64,000 nucleotides of DNA, from NCBI GenBank assembly GCA_965261195.1, contig OZ253455.1:1674001-1738000 (forward strand). The letters are read 5' to 3'. Shown piece after piece: positions 42,048 through 50,045 of this stretch. Positions within the stretch are counted from its first letter, which is position 1. The number at the start of each line of letters is the position of its first letter. Source of the stretch: Bin87 sp965261195 (GTDB taxonomy: Bacteria > Chloroflexota > Dehalococcoidia > Lucifugimonadales > UBA3495). The notes beneath the pieces were generated by a model that made no database searches, was not told the DNA's origin, and saw only the letters and a list, made by a program, of their open reading frames with translations. Position numbers and translations under genes: made by a program.

Positions 42048-42284
42048 ATGACGACGCCAACCGAAAAAACAGTTGCTGATTTGACCATTGCAGAGTTTCG
42101 GGCATTGATTCGGGAAACCGTTGTCGAGACGATTGACGAGTTGATAAACGACCCGGATGAGGGGTTGGAATTGAGCGATTGGGCGGCGGCGCGACTGGAA
42201 GCGGCGCGGGAAGAGGCGGCGGCGGGTGAGCTGCAGACGGTTCCGTTGACGGAAGTGGCAAGGCAATACGGGCTGCCCAAGTAA
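42048..42284 (+). CDS. antitoxin-like protein of a RelE-type module
   Basis: 78 residues, acidic. Helical start (TVADLTIAEFRALIRETVVETIDELI), DPDEGLELSDWAA, then a C-terminal VPLTEVARQYGLPK. It is typical of small antitoxins of RelE/ParE modules in cyanobacteria and Chloroflexota. The stop overlaps the start of the toxin gene that follows (TAATG). The toxin is frame-broken, so this may now control only the intact RelE at 41711, if anything. Confidence 0.7.
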   Translation: MTTPTEKTVADLTIAEFRALIRETVVETIDELINDPDEGLELSDWAAARLEAAREEAAAGELQTVPLTEVARQYGLPK

Positions 42285-42545
42285 TGTACAACGTAGAGCT
42301 TTCGGATGAGGCCAATGACGATATGGCGCGGCTGGACTCGACGGCAGCGCAACTTGTCATCACGGCTGACCTGGCTCGCCGAGAACGCCGAGCTGGTGAA
42401 CCACAGAGCATTGACCGGACGTTGGGATGGATTCTACCGACTACGGGCCGGCGATTACCGGGCTTTGTACACCATTGACCGGGAGAACCGCCGGATAGTC
42501 GTTCACCTAGTGGCGCACCGCAGCGAGGTGTACCGCAGGAGCTAA
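42284..42545 (+). pseudogene. RelE-type toxin gene broken by a one-base frameshift
   Basis: The first frame from ATG 42284 gives YNVELSDEANDDMARLD. After about position 42360 the RelE pattern continues in another frame (RLTWLAENAELVNHRALTG, then RLRAGDYRALYTI and HRSEVYRRS). A one-base loss around GTCATCACGG explains it. If real, the toxin is inactive while its antitoxin stays intact, a common way to survive toxin escape; a consensus error is the other option. Confidence 0.75.
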
Positions 42546-42580
42546 CAAATCACCCGTCCCTACATCATCCCGCCTTTCCC

Positions 42581-42605
42581 GGTACAATAAGCGCACTTCT
42601 TATGC
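42581..42605 (+). promoter_or_regulatory. repeated promoter-like leader, copy 2
   Basis: CGGTACAATAAGCGCACTTC with TACAAT at 42583-42588. No gene follows it on this strand (the next gene at 42736 is antisense), so it looks like an orphan copy left by duplication. 42606-42735 holds nothing else I recognise. Confidence 0.4.
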
Positions 42606-42735
42606 TTTGTTGGGAGGCTCGTCTTTGCGGCTGCTGGCGCAACCTGGAGCGGGCGGCGGGCTAGTGGGCTGTAACCTTACGCCCGGTTGCAGATTGCGAA
42701 CTGACAGCTGTGGATTGGGACGCTTGGGCTGGGGG

Positions 42736-43191
42736 CTACCCCGCATCCCCGCGGCGGCGCAGGGAGCGGCGACGGCGGGCCGCCTGCCGGCGCAATCGCA
42801 CCGCGTATGCTTGCTGCCGGGGCCGTCCATTTTGAGCGTCCTCGTAGCCCAGCCCATACCCTTCCTCGCGGCCTTGTTCGAGCAGCTTTTCCCGGTTCCG
42901 GGCGCGCCGCTCGTTAATCCAATGTGCGATCGACATTGTCAACTCCTTGATTTGCAGCAATCCCCAGGCGATAAAGCCGGACGCAACAAAACTGGCGCCA
43001 ATCCCAAGCACGATGCTGAGCGCTAGCTCGCTTGGCGTACCGTCGTCCGGCCGGTACATGAGCCCCAGTAGCGTCAGTATGACCGAGCCGGATATTCCAC
43101 CCAGCAAGGTGACGGATTGAAACCACGGTCGGTCTTTGCGACTTATCCCCCAAATTGTTTCACGGTCGCTACCATAGTCTGGCTCAGTCAT
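42736..43191 (-). CDS. small membrane protein with basic C-terminal helix
   Basis: 151 residues. ETIWGISRKDRPWF at the N-terminus, two transmembrane helices (about residues 27-45 and 58-80), then a charged cytoplasmic tail (ERRARNREKLLEQGREEGYG) ending in an Arg-rich stretch. It is related in plan and start sequence to the protein at 32060. Function unknown. Confidence 0.65.
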   Translation of the reverse strand: MTEPDYGSDRETIWGISRKDRPWFQSVTLLGGISGSVILTLLGLMYRPDDGTPSELALSIVLGIGASFVASGFIAWGLLQIKELTMSIAHWINERRARNREKLLEQGREEGYGLGYEDAQNGRPRQQAYAVRLRRQAARRRRSLRRRGDAG

Positions 43192-43360
43192 TGCGCCGTC
43201 CCTACCAAATCCTGTTTAAATTAGCAAGGCTGTGCAACCCCTGTCAATCGTTTCATTATGGAACTGCTGGGGTGATGTCTGGCGCAAATCATATCCAATA
43301 AAGCAATGCCAGAAGGTGTCTGCCCGGGTGGATTCGCCCCAAACACCCGCCCGCCAATCC

Positions 43361-43395
43361 CGGTACAATAAGCGCACTCAACTCAATTCGTTGCG
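43361..43395 (+). promoter_or_regulatory. repeated promoter-like leader, copy 3 (before the acyl-CoA synthetase gene)
   Basis: CGGTACAATAAGCGCACTCA then AACTCAATTCGTTGCGAGG. TACAAT is at 43364-43369, 39 bases before the ATG, the same distance as in copy 1. This supports a transcription-start role for the leader. Confidence 0.5.
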
Positions 43396-43407
43396 AGGTG
43401 CGCTTTT

Positions 43408-45312
43408 ATGGTTCAGCAGGGACAGATTGACCATTTGTTGCAGGAGTCCGGCGAGATTCCGCCGCCGCCCCACGTGTCCGGGCAGGCTACGCTTACCGAC
43501 TTTGATGCCGTGTACGCCCGCTCGGTGGCCGACCCGGAGGGGTTCTGGGCCGAGGCTGCCGAGGAGCTACACTGGTTCCGCAAGTGGGACAACGTTTTCG
43601 AGTGGGATTACCCCAACTTCCGCTGGTTCGTGGGCGGCCAGACCAACATCGTCTACAACGCTCTTGACCGGCACCTGACCACCGAGCGGCGCAACAAGGC
43701 CGCCCTCATCTGGCTGGGCGAGGATGGCGCCGAGCAGGTTTACACCTACGCCCGGCTGGCCCAACAGGTCAACCGCCTCGCCAACGGACTGAAGTCGCTG
43801 GGTGTGGGCAAGGGCGACCGCGTGGTCATCTATATGCCCCTCACGCCGGAGGGCGCCATCAGTATGCTGGCCTGCGCGCGCATCGGCGCCATTCACAGCG
43901 TGGTGTACGCCGGTTTCAGCGTCGGTTCACTGCACGACCGCATTGAGGACGCCGCGGCGAAGGTGCTGATTACCGGCGACTACGGGTATCGCCGGGGCAA
44001 CCGCGTTGACCTCAAAGGCATCGCCGACGAGGCCGTGGTCGGGTGCCAGAGTCTCACCAACGTCATCGTGTGGCGCCGGGAGATTGCCCGGGAAGACCTG
44101 AACGCCAACGAAGTGGATTTCGACGAACTGCTGGCCAATAACTCCATCGACTGCCCCGCCGAGGTAATGGACGCCGAAGACCCGCTGTACATCCTCTACA
44201 CCAGCGGCACCACCGGCAAGCCCAAGGGCGTCGTCCATGTCCACGGCGGCTACATGGTGGGCACACACTATCACTTCAAGAACTTCTGGGATGTGAAAGA
44301 CAACGATGTGTTCTGGTGTATGTCCGACATTGGTTGGGTGGTGGGACACAGTTACATTGTGTATGCGCCGCTGGTGGCCGGAGCGACCACCGTGTTCCGC
44401 GAGGGCGCGCCCGACTATCCCCACAACGCCGTGTTCTACGAGGTCATCGAGAAGTACGGCGTCAACGTGATTTTCACCGCGCCCACGGCGGTGCGGATGC
44501 TGATGCGCTACGGCGAAGAGCCGGCCAGCCGCTACAACCTGCGCTCGCTGCGCTTCCTGACCTGCGCCGGCGAGCCGCTGAACCCAGAGGCCCTGCGCTG
44601 GGCCCATGAGCACATCTGCGGCAGTGGCGAGTGGGCGCACATGGTGGATAACTGGTGGCAGACCGAAACCGGCGGCCCCTGCCTGGGCACCACGGCGACG
44701 ATGGCATCACGGCCGGGTCGAGTGGGCCGCGCGCTGCCCGGCGCAGTGATGGACATTGTGGACCGGGAGGGCCAGCCCATCGAGGAGCCAGACAAGGGCG
44801 GGCTGCTGGTCATCCGGCGACCCTTCCCCCACTTTTCCCGCACCGTGTGGGGCGACCCGGACCGCTTTGCCGAGACGTGGAACCAGATACCCGGCGTGTA
44901 TCTCTCCGGCGACGTGGCCCTGCGCGACGCCGACGGCTACTACATGGTGGTGGGCCGCGCCGACGACGTGCTCAACGTGGCGGGCCACCGCATTGGTTCT
45001 GCCGAGGTGGAAAGCGCGCTGGTATCGCACCCGCAGGTCGCCGAGTCGGCAGTCATCGGCAAACCCGACGAACTGCGCGGCGAGGTCATCAAGGCCTTCG
45101 TAACACTGCGGATGGGCGCCGAAGGTTCCGACCTGATGGTCAGCGAACTGCAGCAACACGTGCGCCGGGAGTTGGGGCCGATTGCGGTGCCGTCGGAAAT
45201 CGAGTTCACGCCCACGCTCCCCAAAACCCGCTCCGGCAAAATAATGCGCCGCCTGCTGAAAGCGCAAGAACTGGGCCTGGACCCGGGGGACATTACCACG
45301 CTGGAGGATTAG
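43408..45312 (+). CDS. acsA: acetate--CoA ligase (AMP-forming)
   Basis: 634 residues, ANL-superfamily acyl-CoA synthetase: an N-terminal FWAEAAEELHWFRKWDNVFEWD motif of the Acs family, the P-loop YTSGTTGKPKGV, DNWWQTETGG for adenylate binding, and the C-terminal catalytic Lys611 in RSGKIMRR, the lysine controlled by acetylation in Acs enzymes. It activates acetate (or propionate) with ATP and CoA. ATG 43408 follows GAGGTG by 8 bases. Confidence 0.9.
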   Translation: MVQQGQIDHLLQESGEIPPPPHVSGQATLTDFDAVYARSVADPEGFWAEAAEELHWFRKWDNVFEWDYPNFRWFVGGQTNIVYNALDRHLTTERRNKAALIWLGEDGAEQVYTYARLAQQVNRLANGLKSLGVGKGDRVVIYMPLTPEGAISMLACARIGAIHSVVYAGFSVGSLHDRIEDAAAKVLITGDYGYRRGNRVDLKGIADEAVVGCQSLTNVIVWRREIAREDLNANEVDFDELLANNSIDCPAEVMDAEDPLYILYTSGTTGKPKGVVHVHGGYMVGTHYHFKNFWDVKDNDVFWCMSDIGWVVGHSYIVYAPLVAGATTVFREGAPDYPHNAVFYEVIEKYGVNVIFTAPTAVRMLMRYGEEPASRYNLRSLRFLTCAGEPLNPEALRWAHEHICGSGEWAHMVDNWWQTETGGPCLGTTATMASRPGRVGRALPGAVMDIVDREGQPIEEPDKGGLLVIRRPFPHFSRTVWGDPDRFAETWNQIPGVYLSGDVALRDADGYYMVVGRADDVLNVAGHRIGSAEVESALVSHPQVAESAVIGKPDELRGEVIKAFVTLRMGAEGSDLMVSELQQHVRRELGPIAVPSEIEFTPTLPKTRSGKIMRRLLKAQELGLDPGDITTLED

Positions 45313-45370
45313 GGATCGCTGAGGACGCTGCGTTTTAAAAGGTGCGCCTTACGGGTGCTAGAATCGTTCA

Positions 45371-45577
45371 ATGAACGGCCGAGAGTTCGTCAGGCGCGCC
45401 CGTCGTTACGCCAGGGCCAACGGGTTGGAGTATTATTTTGACCCGGCACGAGGCAAGGGTAGCCACGGCAGGATTTATGTCGAGGAGCGTTATACTACCG
45501 TACAGCATGGCGAGATTTCGCCTGGCTTGCTGCTGGATATGCTCAGAGACCTGAATATCGACCGACGGAGGTTCTGA
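45371..45577 (+). CDS. hicA: HicA-type toxin
   Basis: 68 residues, double-stranded-RNA-binding-like fold. The GKGSHGRIYV segment carries the catalytic His, and GEISPGLLLDMLRDLNI forms the C-terminal helix. HicA cleaves mRNA. It is paired with the HicB-type gene 3 bases downstream, in the usual toxin-first order. Confidence 0.88.
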   Translation: MNGREFVRRARRYARANGLEYYFDPARGKGSHGRIYVEERYTTVQHGEISPGLLLDMLRDLNIDRRRF

Positions 45578-45580
45578 ACC

Positions 45581-46018
45581 ATGAAATACACCTTTCCGTG
45601 TAACATAGTCCCCGATGGTTCTGAGGGCGGATGGGGCTTTGTGGTCTCGTTCCCTGACATATCCGGCGCACATACCGGCGGCAAAACATTCAAGGAATCT
45701 ATTATCCTTGCCGAGGATTGTATGGTGGTCGCGTTGAGTTGCTATGTTGACCTCGGGAAAGAACTGCCCACCCCCAGCCCTTTCCAGGATGGGCAGGAGC
45801 TGCTGACGGTGCAGCCGGTCATCGCCGCCCAACTGGACCTCTACACCGCCATGCGCGAGCAGAATATCAGCCAGGCGGAACTCGCAGAGCGGCTGGGCAT
45901 CAGCAGCGCCGCCGCCGAAAAGCTGTTGAGCCTGGATTACTGCACGCCTCTCAGCCAAGTGAACAAAGCGCTGCTCGCTGTGGGTGGCCGTCCGGCGGTA
46001 GAAAATCAGGCTGCATGA
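45581..46018 (+). CDS. hicB: HicB-type antitoxin with C-terminal helix-turn-helix
   Basis: 145 residues. The N-terminal part is the partially degraded RNase H-like HicB domain (GGWGFVVSFPDISGAHTGGKTFKE, DCMVVAL), and the C-terminal part is an HTH (ISQAELAERLGISSAAAEKLL) that likely binds the operon promoter. ATG 45581 lies directly after the toxin stop. It would neutralise HicA and repress transcription of the pair. Confidence 0.88.
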   Translation: MKYTFPCNIVPDGSEGGWGFVVSFPDISGAHTGGKTFKESIILAEDCMVVALSCYVDLGKELPTPSPFQDGQELLTVQPVIAAQLDLYTAMREQNISQAELAERLGISSAAAEKLLSLDYCTPLSQVNKALLAVGGRPAVENQAA

Positions 46019-46042
46019 CCGCCCGGATAGGGAGAGATTGGA

Positions 46043-47029
46043 ATGCTCGACGATTTGGTTGGCGTAATAAAAACGCTGCAACGACGCATTCGCGAGCACG
46101 GCCCGACGTTGCGGGAAAACGAAACCCGCACCCGCATGGCGCTGATTGACCCGCTGCTGGCGGCGTTGGGCTGGGACGTTTCCGACCCGGCGGTAGTAAC
46201 GCCGGAGTACAACGTCAGCGGTCGTTGGGCAGATTATGCGCTGCTGCGACCGGGCGGCCAGCCGTCAGCCACCCTGGAAGCCAAGAAACTTGGCGAGTCG
46301 TTGGCGTCCCATCGGATGCAGATGCTCAACTACTCCAACGCGTCGGGCGTCGAATACGCCGGACTGACGGACGGTAATCACTGGGAATTGTACGAAGTGT
46401 TCCAGCGGGGCCAACTGGAGGACAGGCGGATATTGGATGTGTCTATCGCCGACACTCCGGCGCATGAGTGTGCGCTGCAATTGCTGCTGCTCTGGCGACC
46501 CAACCTGGCATCGGGGGAGCCGATGGCGGCGAGTGAACCGATTCTGACTACCAACTGGAAACCGGAATCTAGGTCTGCGCCTATTGAGCCACCAGCGCCA
46601 GTAATCGTTGAAACGCTCCAGCCAAGTCCGCCGCAGCCAATCCCCTCCGCAGCCGGTTGGGTAGCATTGCCAGAGTTCAATCCGCCGGGTCGCAGCGAAC
46701 CACCAGCCGCAATGAGGTTCCCGGACGGTAGTATGCAAGAGATTCGACGCTGGAACGATATGTTGGTAGCAGTTGCAACGTGGCTGTATGCTGCTGGCAG
46801 ACTTGCAGTTGAGAATATGCCGGTGCGGTCAAGCTCGAAAATCTACATTGTTCACAACCAGCCAATACATCCGACAGGCAATCAATTTTTTCAGTACCGA
46901 GCTATTGCTGACACACCGCTGGTGGTGAATACTCACGGCAGCGCCGTCCAAATCAGAAAAAACGCGCAAACGTTGTTGCAACACTGCGGGGTGAACTCCG
47001 TTGATGTATCGGTGCAAGTAACGCAGTAG
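46043..47029 (+). CDS. type I restriction R-subunit N-terminal-like nuclease, stand-alone
   Basis: 328 residues. The N-terminal 160 residues match the HsdR N-terminal nuclease family: RENETRTRMALIDPLLAALGW, then Asp64 in WADYALL and Glu79-Ala-Lys81 (LEAKKLGE). The HsdR helicase motor is absent. The middle is Pro/Ser-rich, and the C-terminal 110 residues (FPDGSMQEIRRWNDMLV) form a separate domain seen in other defence-type proteins. GGAG stands 8 bases before ATG 46043. It lies between HicAB and a VapBC-type pair. Confidence 0.8.
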   Translation: MLDDLVGVIKTLQRRIREHGPTLRENETRTRMALIDPLLAALGWDVSDPAVVTPEYNVSGRWADYALLRPGGQPSATLEAKKLGESLASHRMQMLNYSNASGVEYAGLTDGNHWELYEVFQRGQLEDRRILDVSIADTPAHECALQLLLLWRPNLASGEPMAASEPILTTNWKPESRSAPIEPPAPVIVETLQPSPPQPIPSAAGWVALPEFNPPGRSEPPAAMRFPDGSMQEIRRWNDMLVAVATWLYAAGRLAVENMPVRSSSKIYIVHNQPIHPTGNQFFQYRAIADTPLVVNTHGSAVQIRKNAQTLLQHCGVNSVDVSVQVTQ

Positions 47030-47057
47030 TCGTAACGATGCCGGTTGGGGGAAGAGT

Positions 47058-47351
47058 ATGGCTACCACGCTGAAACCGGATATGGAGGAGCGCATTGCCG
47101 AATTGGCGAAGCGGCTGGACTTTGCCGGCCCCGACGCGGCGGAGCGGGTGCTCAAAATGGCGTTAGATGACCTGGACGCCAAAGCGCCCAAACCCCGCCG
47201 CAAGATGACGCCTGAGGAGAAGGCGGCTGAGATAGCGTACTGGTCTGAGATTGGTCGCCGGAACCGCGCATTGCATCCGTTTGACGACGAAAATCCGCCG
47301 TCCAAAGTCTGGCAGGATGAACTATACGACGAGCACGGCATCCCTGAATGA
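47058..47351 (+). CDS. VapB-type antitoxin
   Basis: 97 residues. An N-terminal helix that could form a short DNA-binding part (MEERIAELAKRLDFAGPDAAERVLKMAL) is followed by a basic linker (KPRRKMTPEEK) and an acidic C-terminus expected to wrap the toxin. The stop overlaps the start of the PIN-domain gene (ATGATG overlap). Confidence 0.75.
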   Translation: MATTLKPDMEERIAELAKRLDFAGPDAAERVLKMALDDLDAKAPKPRRKMTPEEKAAEIAYWSEIGRRNRALHPFDDENPPSKVWQDELYDEHGIPE

Positions 47352-47740
47352 TGGTTGCTGATACATCCGCATTGATGGCGGTACTGAACAATGAAATCGA
47401 AGCGTCAGAGTTTTTGGATGCCATGGTTGGAGATGGACAAGTGCTGGTATCTACCGCCACCGCGGTAGAGTTGATGATAGTCGCGATGGGGAAAGGCAGT
47501 TCCATCTACGAATCCGCCATTGAGTTTTTAGGCCGCCCTTTTATCAGCCTAATCCCATTGGACGAGGAACAATTCCGCATAGCCACCGCCGCTTATGTGC
47601 GTTACGGCAAAGGCCGCGGACATCCCGCGCGACTGAACTTCGGAGACACTTTCGCCTACGCTTTGGCATCGGCGCGACGTCTGCCGCTGCTCTTCAAGGG
47701 TGGTGATTTCTCTCAAACGGACATCCGGTCGGCAGTGTAG
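47348..47740 (+). CDS. vapC: VapC-type PIN-domain toxin
   Basis: 130 residues. PIN-domain acidic residues are visible as Asp5 in MVADTSALMA, Glu in ATAVELMIV and Asp in NFGDTFAYALA with a C-terminal LLFKGGDFSQTD. PIN toxins are Mg-dependent RNases. The ATG at 47348 overlaps the antitoxin stop. The pair is complete. Confidence 0.87.
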   Translation: MMVADTSALMAVLNNEIEASEFLDAMVGDGQVLVSTATAVELMIVAMGKGSSIYESAIEFLGRPFISLIPLDEEQFRIATAAYVRYGKGRGHPARLNFGDTFAYALASARRLPLLFKGGDFSQTDIRSAV

Positions 47741-47859
47741 CAATTGACGGCATTGGGCCAACGCTCCCCAGCCAATGTTAGAATGTAGGCGGCTGCCGAA
47801 TTCGGTGGCCGTGTCCGCCGCCTGACTAACCCCGACCGCTAACGGAGAATGCGAACACC

Positions 47860-48792
47860 ATGTACTCTAAAGTAATCGTTCCGCTGGACGGTTCGGAACT
47901 GTCCGAACAGGCTTTGCCCTACGCCGAACTGGTGGCGAAGTCGCTATCCGTTCCCGTTGAACTGCTGCAATCCTTCGACATCCTGCCGCCGGCCATGCTG
48001 GGTACGCAGTCGCAGGCCGTAATCGACCAGATGGTGTCGGGAACCCAGCAGCGGGCGGAGCACAATCTGTCTGCGGCGCGCGAACGCCTGGCGGCCGCCG
48101 GACATTCGGTGTCTGCGGTAGTGCGGCGCGGTAGGCCGGCCGACGCCATCGCGGCCCAGGCCAGCGCCGACCCAACCGCGCTGGTGGTGATGTCAACCCA
48201 CGGACGGGGCGGCATCGCCCGGTGGGTGCTGGGCAGCGTTACCGACAAAGTGCTGCACACGGTGCCCAATCCCATGCTCATCGTCCGCGCCACCGTTACC
48301 GGCCCGGCGTCGCCGCAAAGCTCAGTCAACACCGTGGTCGTTCCGCTGGACGGCTCGGCGCTGGCGGAACAGGCGATCCCCCACGCGGCCAGCATGGGCG
48401 CCGCCCTGTCCGCCGGAATCACGCTGCTGCGCGTTACGCCGACCGCCGAACATTACCGCTATCAGCTGACCGCCGCCACGCCCGAAATGGGCGCCATCCC
48501 CGATTTCGACCCGGTTTCCGCTGCTGAACTGGTAGATGCCGATGCCAGCGATGTGAGCGCCTACCTGGCTGACGTGGAAAACCGCCTGGCCGCCGACCAC
48601 AGCCACGGCGTAACACGCACCCATCAACAGCATCAGAACGTGGCGCAGGCCATCATCGACCAGGCCGCCGAACAGCCCTCGCTGGTGGTGATGACCACCC
48701 ACGGGCGCAGCGGCGTCGGCCGGGTGGTGCTGGGCAGCATTACCGACCGCGTGGTGCGGCATTCCAACACGCCGGTGCTGGTGATTCGGTAG
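47860..48792 (+). CDS. universal stress protein with two UspA domains
   Basis: 310 residues, two tandem UspA domains (residues about 1-145 and 155-310). Each begins with a V-V-PLDGS strand (VIVPLDGSELSEQALPYA and VVVPLDGSALAEQAIPHA) and ends with a THGRGGIARWVLGS or THGRSGVGRVVLGS nucleotide-binding loop (GxxG9GS pattern), which suggests ATP binding. GGAG stands about 14 bases before the ATG. Confidence 0.92.
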   Translation: MYSKVIVPLDGSELSEQALPYAELVAKSLSVPVELLQSFDILPPAMLGTQSQAVIDQMVSGTQQRAEHNLSAARERLAAAGHSVSAVVRRGRPADAIAAQASADPTALVVMSTHGRGGIARWVLGSVTDKVLHTVPNPMLIVRATVTGPASPQSSVNTVVVPLDGSALAEQAIPHAASMGAALSAGITLLRVTPTAEHYRYQLTAATPEMGAIPDFDPVSAAELVDADASDVSAYLADVENRLAADHSHGVTRTHQQHQNVAQAIIDQAAEQPSLVVMTTHGRSGVGRVVLGSITDRVVRHSNTPVLVIR

Positions 48793-48903
48793 TCGGCAGC
48801 AAGCGGTGGTAGTGGGAGATTTCCAGGCCGGGGTCGGTGTCGCTGCGCCCGTGTACCATATTGAGAATCAGCCTTTGATATTCTGGACTGGAGAGGGAGC
48901 GCT

Positions 48904-49713
48904 ATGACTGATGCAGAACAGGCCAGCACTATCTCGGTAGTGATTCACGGCGCAACGGGCCGCATGGGCGCGGAGACGGTGCGCGCGGTGTCCGGCGCCG
49001 ACGACATGACACTGGTGGGGGCAACCTGCAATACCCCGCGCGGCGACCGCCTGAACACCCCGGCCGGCAGCGTACCGCTGTCTACCGACCTGGCGGGGAT
49101 ACTCGACGCGACGCAGCCGGATGTGATGGTGGAATTCACCCACGCCGCAGCCTGCATGGAGGCCGCTCCGCTGGCCGCCGACCGTGGCATCCACCTGGTT
49201 CTGGGGGCCAGCGGCCTCAACGCCGAGCAGCTGCAAACTCTCGACACCATGAGCCGCGAGCATGGCATTGGCATCATCGTGGCTCCCAACTTTGCGCTGG
49301 GCGCGGTGGTGCTGAAAAAGCTGGCGGAGCAGGCGGCGGCGCTGTTCGACTACGTGGATGTGGTCGAGGCCCACCACGAGATGAAGATTGACGCTCCCTC
49401 CGGGTTTGCGCTGGCCGTGGCGCGTGGGATGCGGGACGCCCGGGGCCGCGATTTCCAACGCAACGAAACCACTGTGCACCATCTGCCCGAAACTCGCGGC
49501 GGCGACGTGGGCGGCGTGAGCATCCACAGCCTGCGGCTGCCCGGCCGCAGCGCCCACCACGAGGTGATCCTGGGCGCGGCCGGCCAGACCCTGAGCATCC
49601 GACACGACACGCTGGGCCGCGACTGCTATATGCCGGGCGTGCTGCGGTGCGTCCGGGAAGTGAGTGGACGACCCGGCCTGACCGTGGGCCTGGAAACGGT
49701 GCTGGGTCTGTAG
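48904..49713 (+). CDS. dapB: 4-hydroxy-tetrahydrodipicolinate reductase
   Basis: 269 residues. DapB reduces the DapA product with NAD(P)H in lysine/diaminopimelate synthesis. GATGRMG from Gly16 is the dinucleotide site, and the EAHHEMKIDAPSG segment with the His/Lys catalytic pair is intact. asd and dapA lie 1.9 and 4.2 kb downstream on the same strand, separated by an IS1380 copy and a nuclease-like gene. Confidence 0.95.
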   Translation: MTDAEQASTISVVIHGATGRMGAETVRAVSGADDMTLVGATCNTPRGDRLNTPAGSVPLSTDLAGILDATQPDVMVEFTHAAACMEAAPLAADRGIHLVLGASGLNAEQLQTLDTMSREHGIGIIVAPNFALGAVVLKKLAEQAAALFDYVDVVEAHHEMKIDAPSGFALAVARGMRDARGRDFQRNETTVHHLPETRGGDVGGVSIHSLRLPGRSAHHEVILGAAGQTLSIRHDTLGRDCYMPGVLRCVREVSGRPGLTVGLETVLGL

Positions 49714-50045
49714 CGCTGCACTCGTAGCGATCTGCACAATCTGGCGGTTTGGATAGCGCTCCGCGTTAGCCCGAATCCACCGAAGCGAGACGTCCGTGTC
49801 GTTGACACCAGGTATGATGGGTAAGGGAAGGCGAACGGGCCCAGCCAGATCCCAATAGGTGGGGATGAGGGCGGCGTGAGGTAGGCACCCAGACACGATG
49901 ATGGCGGCCGTGCGGCCATGGCGGGCGGAATTCGAGATGCGGTAAGCAGGAAGCGCCCCTGGCGGACCGAGTTGGCGCGAGTTGGCGCGAGTTGGCGACG
50001 ATGTTCAGTGGGCCGGATGGCGGGTCGGCGGGCTGGTTGCCGCCG
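49714..50045. other. gap between dapB and the IS1380 transposase gene
   Basis: On the minus strand, about 60 codons (49896 down to 49714) read like ordinary protein sequence (SGCLPHAALIPTYWDLAGP, LPLPIIPGVNDTDVSL), which may be the remnant of a gene cut off at dapB. A 10-bp unit, GTTGGCGCGA, is repeated three times at 49971-50000. I could not identify the IS1380 terminal repeats here. Confidence 0.3.

Noticed and set aside
49714..49896. Minus-strand reading of about 60 codons with protein-like sequence (LPIIPGVNDTDVSL)
   Set aside because: It runs straight into the antisense of dapB with no proper end, and I could not place it in a family. Kept only as a note on a possible remnant.
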